A DNA stretch of 64,000 bases from assembly GCA_024663395.1 (NCBI GenBank), contig JANFAH010000011.1, positions 1,240,001 to 1,304,000 of the forward strand. Reading direction: 5' to 3'. A model generated the notes under the pieces. The model saw only the letters and a program-made list of their open reading frames with translations, was not told the DNA's origin and searched no databases. The DNA is from Pisolithus tinctorius (taxonomy: Eukaryota > Basidiomycota > Agaricomycetes > Boletales > Pisolithaceae). Each line of letters starts with the position of its first letter. Within the stretch, counting starts at the first letter, position 1. This document shows, piece after piece, positions 58,601-64,000 of this stretch. A program made the translations under genes and the position numbers.

Positions 58601-60608
58601 TTCTAAGACCATTGGGGCAGAGAATGTGAACACTTCGCCATTAGAGGACAACGCTGCAAACGAGTTTTCGCAGCCGACAACTTTCGAGATCGCAGCACCC
58701 CTAACAGCTCGCGGAGGGCGATATACGGACATTTCAGATGGGAAGGAGTGGGCTGGGAAGCTACTTCACATTCAACAGGGTTCAATGTCAGGACTGTACA
58801 CTTACTTCACCTTGGACACCCCTCCATGCCATATACATACCACATCACCACTCGTGAAAAGGCATGCAGTAGCAGTTTCCTAATTTCATGTGCACGTTTC
58901 AAGCAGTACAGGCCAGAGGGCACGATGGTACTCACCGACATTGCCATACCAAATACGGGCTCTGTAATGACAGATACCTGACGAGGATAAACTTGCACTG
59001 ACGTCGAGGTCTTGTTGTACCCTGCCAGCATATACGTCAAAAAAGTTCACACATGCTCCCAGTGCTAGAGCCCAAGTAGATTACAGGAAGACGAGGACAT
59101 TAGCTCAATGGCTCACCCAATTGTCCATTATTAGTTCCCCATGTCCACACTTGAGAGTGTGACCAACAAGCACTTGCGCTCTTGCATGCGGCGACACCCT
59201 TTATAAATTCCTTCTTCAGATGACTGATCTTACGTGGGGTCGATTGGACGGCTTCCTGAACAAAGCCTCCTTGACTGGTTTCCACTACATACCCCAACTG
59301 CGAAAACCTGTTGAGGCCCCAACTCAGGATTTCTCCTGCATTAGTGACTGCGAGAGTATGATCTTGACCAAGAGCAACGCTGACAATAGTGCACCTCGTC
59401 GGAAGAGTTATCGGGGTAGGAGTATACACAGTATGGGAGGAAGGCCCAAGCCTTAAGGCGACCTTCAACAAGACGTATGTCACATAGTGTAACAACCTAC
59501 CGTCCTCCACTCCCAAAGCCGCATAAACGCAGATTGTCACGGGGTTCACTCGTGAGAATAGCTGAAAATTGCATTGATCAACGCGGACGTTCCGGCATGG
59601 TGTGCGACGAAAGACCCTGCACGACTCGCCGAAGGAATTCACAAGTCGCCAGATTTCTCCATCAGGAAGAACCATTATGAAACTCACCCGTGTGTAATTT
59701 CGACATCTTAACGTCGCATACTTTGATCGCCGCAAAACGATCTTCCAACGAATTGTTTCGGGCATCTGCTGCATTTTTCGCAGGAAGGGCGACAGAATCA
59801 GGAAAAGTACGGTCACTCGCGTCGCCGTGTCCAAGTGCAGCATTCCTGCAGTACCAGAGTTGCAAGAAAGGTACAGCGTGAGCTCGTGTCCAAACACAAC
59901 GTATATACAAAACCTTAGTCACGAAAATGGAATTTTCCAGCCACGGTCGGCCCGCAAATGAAGGTTGAAATATAGAGAGAAACCCACCGATTCGCACCCC
60001 ATGTGAGAAGGTCAGCGAGTACCTGTCCGTCACAAGGCTGTGGTTTCGCGTTCCGAACCGTCGAATTGTACAAATCAAAGGCTGTGTATCCTTCAAAGTC
60101 CTTGACGGACGTGTTAACATCCGGATGCTGCAACAAAAGGATTCTGCAAATAAGAAGTAATAAGTGAAGCATGTCACCCTGGTGAGAATATCACAAACGA
60201 AGAAAAGAACCGGGCCGAACACGAAGGTCAGCAGAGAGAAGGGAGGAAAACTCACGCAGTCTCGATGTTTCCGGAATACAAGGCCCTGTGGAGGGGCGTC
60301 CAATGATTCTCCTTGTCTAGTAGATTGACATTGATGTTGGGATGCGAAAGCAGCATGCGTGCATACTCGGTACTGGAAGTATCTGTTGACGAACACACAA
60401 GGTGAAGGACAGAGCGACCAAGATCGTCAAACGCATTTACTTCCAGTGCCGGGGCGACCAACTTGCGGGACCATGATTTCCCTGAAGATGACTTCCCAGC
60501 ACCAATGCGAGGACCGGCTGACCCGGAAGGTCCGGAACGGTCCCGTTCCAGGAGTCGCTGAAACGCCCTTTGGTTGCGCAGATGGAAGTATACATGAAGC
60601 AGTGTCAT
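55617..60608 (-). CDS. IBtk-like ankyrin/RCC1/BTB protein
   Basis: Many exons in the order of the IBtk family (inhibitor of Bruton tyrosine kinase; Btb3 in fission yeast). The start is ATG at 60608 (MTLLHVYFHLRNQRAFQRLL). Ankyrin repeats follow (LGRSVLHLVCSS; HWTPLHRALYSGNI; FEGYTAFDLYN). RCC1-type segments come next (AALGHGDASDR; GEILSWGLNRFSQLGY; VWTWGTNNGQLG; CTRSGHVYVRSRN). The long exon 58518-57124 holds two BTB domains: DADIIVRVEKNFAFHAHRLV, then LHLRDKVVYAHSIVLRARCP with FFSAFFGD. A BACK-like helical region follows (57069-56700). The C-terminal disordered part ends in SFAKIQLLQQTQ and a charged coiled coil (EEERARKQEEDFLQWWAA), a strongly conserved tail motif of fungal members. BTB proteins of this type act as CUL3 ubiquitin-ligase adaptors. 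The gene looks intact; exon joins were not all verified. Confidence 0.87.
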
Positions 60609-61655
60609 GCAGCACTAGAGAAGAAGCTGGACTTCGTGGTCCGAAAGGAAACACACGGAGTGACCTTCCTGACCGCTGGAGTCCAATTGAACCTTCGGGG
60701 CCGATAAAACGCGAGTAACCGGCTGACTTTCCAGAATACTAGTCGGTCTAGTGGCGTGCTCAAGTTACAGAAAGTGACGGGACTGCAGGGTAACTTGAGC
60801 GGTAGCGTGCACTGACAAGATAACGGCTGAGTGCTGTTGAGGCCCAGCATCGTCATGACTCGGTGGAAATTACGGGGCTCGGAATGTGAGTCTGTCTTAC
60901 GTAATCTGCGCACGTGCAGATTAACCAATGAACGTGGCTCGAGTCGCGCACCGCACACCGTGCGTCGGCCATGACACCATCAAGTTTGACAAAATTGACT
61001 CATCTTAGCTATGGCGGCCTGCCATTTGGAGCACAATACATATGACGACTGAAAAGCTGACTTTCCCTATAAATTTTCAGACAGCTAGAAAAGAAACAGT
61101 GCAAACCTTAAACATCGAAATCTGGCATGTAAATAATAGTCGTGGTGGGGATCTTGTGAGTTCTGGTGCCTGCTGTCGCCAACCGCCCTATCTTCTAGTC
61201 ACCTTGTTTACAAGGTCACTGCACCTCGAAATTCGTCGCTCATTTTTCGACATCCGCGAGCAATCCCCAATATCGCCGATACAAAGTCCGATTCAAATGA
61301 CGGTGCCAAAGAATTGTTGGCATGCATGCATCTATGTACGATTGTAACGATTTCAAATGCAACGGCAGTGAAGTTGCTGACGGCAATCAAATGATGGTGG
61401 CAATGATTTGAAGGCATGCATCTAGGTACTAATGCTGGCTTAAACCGTTCCATGTTCACTGCTTCAAACACCACGCACAACGGTTGGGGAAACGTGACGC
61501 GAACGACGCACGCTATTCGCTGAGTCGGCAGCGTCAGCTCTTGTATAGCGGTTGCTGACGCCCAATAATTGCTCCCTTACCTGGTTTGCCTCAGGTGTTA
61601 TCTACGATGCCTTGGCTCCTTCCCCATCCACCGTCGTCTTGCGTTCAAGAGTAAT
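60609..61655. other. Gap between IBtk-like gene and Helitron ORF
   Basis: About 1 kb without a recognisable gene. The left part should contain the IBtk promoter. The right part is the 3' flank of the Helitron helicase and would contain the element terminus. Two copies of GCATGCATCTAKGTAC lie at about 61323 and 61415 in direct orientation, flanking a block that reads GCAACGGCAGTGAAG. Confidence 0.45.
61195..61220 (-). other. Candidate Helitron 3' hairpin
   Basis: On the minus strand an 11-bp stem (AGTGACCTTGT / ACAAGGTGACT, one mismatch) with an AA loop ends in CTAG. Helitrons end in a short hairpin followed by CTRR, and this lies about 440 bp downstream of the helicase stop. The CTAG overlaps the stem instead of following at ~10 bp, and the next base is A where insertion sites usually give T, so this is only a candidate. 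Confidence 0.3.
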
Positions 61656-64000
61656 CTACGCCGCATTGGCTCTTTCCCAATCCAACATCATTTTGCGATC
61701 GAGGCCCGCCAGCCTTTGGTCTTCCAACCACAGATATTCGCTCGGATGTTGGGTGAAGATCTTCTCGTCGAAATCACGCAGCAGTCGAATTGTATCCCTG
61801 CCCCGGCTGCGGGACAAGGCGACGTACGCGTTGAAGGGTGTAAGGCCCCCTGATGGTGGCGTGCCTATGTCGACGATGCAGTGTTCGATGGTCTGCGCCT
61901 GTGATCGATAATCGGTGAACGCATAGGCAGGTGTGATAGGTAACTGTTCTCTAGTCACTGTTGTCTTCACCCCCTTTGGCGTGACGATTGTAAATGATCT
62001 AGTGAGAGGTGCGATTGGAAGGACACCCAATGGTAAGCCGTCCAGCGCTTCAGCTTTTGTACGGCTCATGCGGAGAAGAATATAACATGGGGGATACTCC
62101 AAGTGGACGGATTGCGTTTCCAGGTTGACGGCCTGCTCCCTGCCATCGAGTACAATTTCTTCAACGTGCCCGCGCGCGCCATTCGCCATATCCAACCCGG
62201 TGGAAACGTTAAATGTTACCATGACCTCCATGCCGATAGCGAGGTGAACCTCATCAGGAAGGCCGCCGCGCTCTTGCCGCGAACGCCCTCGGGAGCCTTT
62301 GGGTTTCGCGGCGACAGCAAACTGTTCCTCCAGCGTTAATTGACGGCCATCCACTGTGTCCACCGCCGGACATGTAAACAGCGTCACTCCCTGTGACTGT
62401 GTCCGCAATTTCACTGCCATCATATTCCACTTGATGCGTACAGCATGTCGAGGTGTCACCAAAAGAGCGTTGCTCCAAGGTGGTTGGGTGAAGTCGGCCG
62501 GTGCGCATTGGTCATTCGTGAGTACCAGGCTGCGAAGCATGGCGATGTGTCTCTCCTTGCAATTACCATGCCGCACGTGCTGAAGGAGATCCATCCAATC
62601 AGGATCTGTGACCCTGACTTGTGTTTTCAGTCGCACGACGACATCGAACTGTTCGTATAATTTGCGCCCTAGGATTTCGAGTTCGGTATCCTTTTCTGCG
62701 TTCGACTGCCAATACAATGGCGCTGATGGCTTGCTTGCAACTGGAGGGAATTGATGGAAGTCGCCAACCAGTATAACGTTCAGGCCTCCAAATGGTTCGT
62801 CGGCCGCCGCAAGTTCATCTGCTCGGGCGTGACCAATGATCTCGGAAAGCGATGCGAAGAATGTACGAGAAATCATCGAGACCTCGTCTATGATTAGATA
62901 CTGTTTACCCCGCCAAAATGTTTCCAGTTTTTTCCACGTTTTCACCGACTGCTTTCCGCCGTGTACAGGTATCATTGCAATGTAATGGAGTGTTTGTCCG
63001 TCAATAGTTGAGGCTGCGATTCCTGTATACGCCGCTTTCACCAGCAAGTGCCCCACTCCACGACACTGAAAATTCTGCGTGATTGTCTGAATCGTCTTCG
63101 ATTTCCCTACCCCAGCTTCACCGGGGATGATCATACGCAATTGAGGTGGATTGAGTCCCGACAGATGTTGTTGTAAATGCCAATCGACAATGTCATACGC
63201 TCGCCGTTGATCATCCAACAGCTCAGCGACTGGCACGGGGTCGAGGACGTTGATATTCCCTGTCAACCCGGTGAGCAAGGTCGCATCTCCATGGTCGCTT
63301 TCGATGAGGGCTCTGCTGAGATCGCTAATGCTGCCGTCGACGTTCATCGTAGGGTCGACGGTCTGCTGCGTTTGCGAGTCTGGCGTGGCGGTCAATGCCG
63401 TGGCCATATTATGCATCGACCTCAACCATGCCAGAAGTCGTGAGTAGTCATCCCCCTGCGCTATACGATAGCTGCACGGATTGCGTACGCCTTGCTCTCC
63501 TGTCAGTGTGAAGAAACTGTGCCTCAGACCTACGGAAATCGCCTCATCAGCATGCCTTTCTTCATTTCGCGAGACTTGATTGTGTTTGAACTCTATAAGG
63601 TCGGCATGTGTTAAAGGGATTTGCGAGTCTTCCATTGGCTCGTTGGCGTCGTCATCTAACGGAACGTCCTTTCTAGGCTGCCGTGTATTGTGACTCGCTG
63701 ATGTTAATGCCTCCGTAGGTGTTGTCTCGCATGCCGACCTTGATTCATAATAGAACTCGATGCCAGACAGAATGCGCCTATGGGCGGGGTGCATCTCCGC
63801 CATAAACGACTGAAACTCTTGACTCCATGTTCGAGTATTTCCCCTAAGATCTTCTGCCTGTCGCCACGGCTTCAGAAGCGCGAGCATGGACGCGCAGTAG
63901 AAATTGTTCCCGGTGTCTCTTCGCGGGGGCCACGGACCCGCAATCTGAGGTAGGGTGTTGTGACCCATTGCACGAAAAACATGACGGTGGCTGTCAGCTC
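61656..64000 (-). CDS. Helitron Rep-helicase, Pif1-type helicase part (5' end beyond window)
   Basis: A single long frame of 770 codons starts at an internal Met (63968) but is open to the window edge, so the true start and the HUH Rep domain lie outside. The helicase is complete: Walker A PGEAGVGKSKTI (about residue 280), KAAYTGIAAS, Walker B YLIIDEVSMI, GDFHQFPPV (motif III), LKTQVRVTD, a MEVMVTFN segment with NGARG, and the C-terminal TDYRSQAQTIEHCIVDI with YVALSRSRGRDTIRLLRDF. GPWPPRRD and LLKPWR upstream belong to the linker typical of fungal Helitrons. The enzyme unwinds DNA during rolling-circle transposition. No stop or frameshift is visible over 2.3 kb, so the element may be recent or active. 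The terminus should lie to the left, between 61.6 and 60.7 kb. Confidence 0.92.
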   Translation of the reverse strand, partial: ADSHRHVFRAMGHNTLPQIAGPWPPRRDTGNNFYCASMLALLKPWRQAEDLRGNTRTWSQEFQSFMAEMHPAHRRILSGIEFYYESRSACETTPTEALTSASHNTRQPRKDVPLDDDANEPMEDSQIPLTHADLIEFKHNQVSRNEERHADEAISVGLRHSFFTLTGEQGVRNPCSYRIAQGDDYSRLLAWLRSMHNMATALTATPDSQTQQTVDPTMNVDGSISDLSRALIESDHGDATLLTGLTGNINVLDPVPVAELLDDQRRAYDIVDWHLQQHLSGLNPPQLRMIIPGEAGVGKSKTIQTITQNFQCRGVGHLLVKAAYTGIAASTIDGQTLHYIAMIPVHGGKQSVKTWKKLETFWRGKQYLIIDEVSMISRTFFASLSEIIGHARADELAAADEPFGGLNVILVGDFHQFPPVASKPSAPLYWQSNAEKDTELEILGRKLYEQFDVVVRLKTQVRVTDPDWMDLLQHVRHGNCKERHIAMLRSLVLTNDQCAPADFTQPPWSNALLVTPRHAVRIKWNMMAVKLRTQSQGVTLFTCPAVDTVDGRQLTLEEQFAVAAKPKGSRGRSRQERGGLPDEVHLAIGMEVMVTFNVSTGLDMANGARGHVEEIVLDGREQAVNLETQSVHLEYPPCYILLRMSRTKAEALDGLPLGVLPIAPLTRSFTIVTPKGVKTTVTREQLPITPAYAFTDYRSQAQTIEHCIVDIGTPPSGGLTPFNAYVALSRSRGRDTIRLLRDFDEKIFTQHPSEYLWLEDQRLAGLDRKMMLDWERANAA

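Noticed and set aside
59100..59115. tRNA-like A box (TAGCTCAATGG)
   Set aside because: No B box, anticodon arm or acceptor stem follows at a suitable distance; the site lies in the IBtk-like gene.

Overview
This window is nuclear DNA of a filamentous basidiomycete, almost certainly an agaricomycete (mushroom-forming fungus). Three things support that. Genes are dense and cut by many short introns of about 50-60 bp with GTNNGT...AG ends. The protein families are typical of the group: a DUF6534 membrane-protein cluster, a HET-domain protein, a Tnp2 transposase, a TET/JBP-like dioxygenase, a Helitron helicase and agaric-type P-loop GTPase and WW/membrane proteins. There are no bacterial-style operons.

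Layout. 1-8.9 kb is decayed mobile DNA, mostly on the minus strand. It holds a broken TET/JBP-like 2OG-Fe(II) dioxygenase, a 2.1-kb array of ~43-bp units around a GC-rich palindrome, and a broken Tnp2 (CACTA-type) transposase with a second retroelement-like insert inside it. 9-17 kb is a mixed zone: an apparently intact RING-finger gene with a duplicated 5' end, a broken agaric family gene, an unrecognised gene, and a WD40 gene with an in-frame stop. 17-25.4 kb holds an unrecognised minus gene, a HET-domain gene, and a divergent P-loop GTPase gene with a tandemly duplicated N-terminal module. 25.6-43 kb looks like ordinary euchromatin: a WW plus multi-membrane-span gene, a tandem dual-specificity phosphatase whose second domain is dead, a glycine-rich domain (DUF1399/GRDP) gene, an unrecognised gene and a single-span Ser/Pro-rich protein. 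43-55.3 kb is a local birth-and-death cluster: three DUF6534 copies (one intact, two frameshifted) plus relics, mixed with decayed duplicates of two neighbours from the 25-43 kb block. 55.6-60.6 kb is an IBtk-like ankyrin/RCC1/BTB gene. The right edge holds the 3' part of a Helitron Pif1-type helicase.

Main themes. (1) In the left arm, almost every variable position in the palindromic array is a CpG that reads CG, TG or CA, and three coding regions (Tnp2, an agaric family gene, WD40) carry TGA where the family has arginine, as expected from CGA to TGA. Both point to deamination of methylated CpG. A TET/JBP-like 5-methylcytosine oxidase relic lies next to the array. (2) The right half records segmental duplication followed by decay, with parents and relics both in the window. 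Gene models were assembled by eye. Where every exon was summed (RING, phosphatase, DUF6534 copy 3, single-span protein) the reading frame closes exactly.
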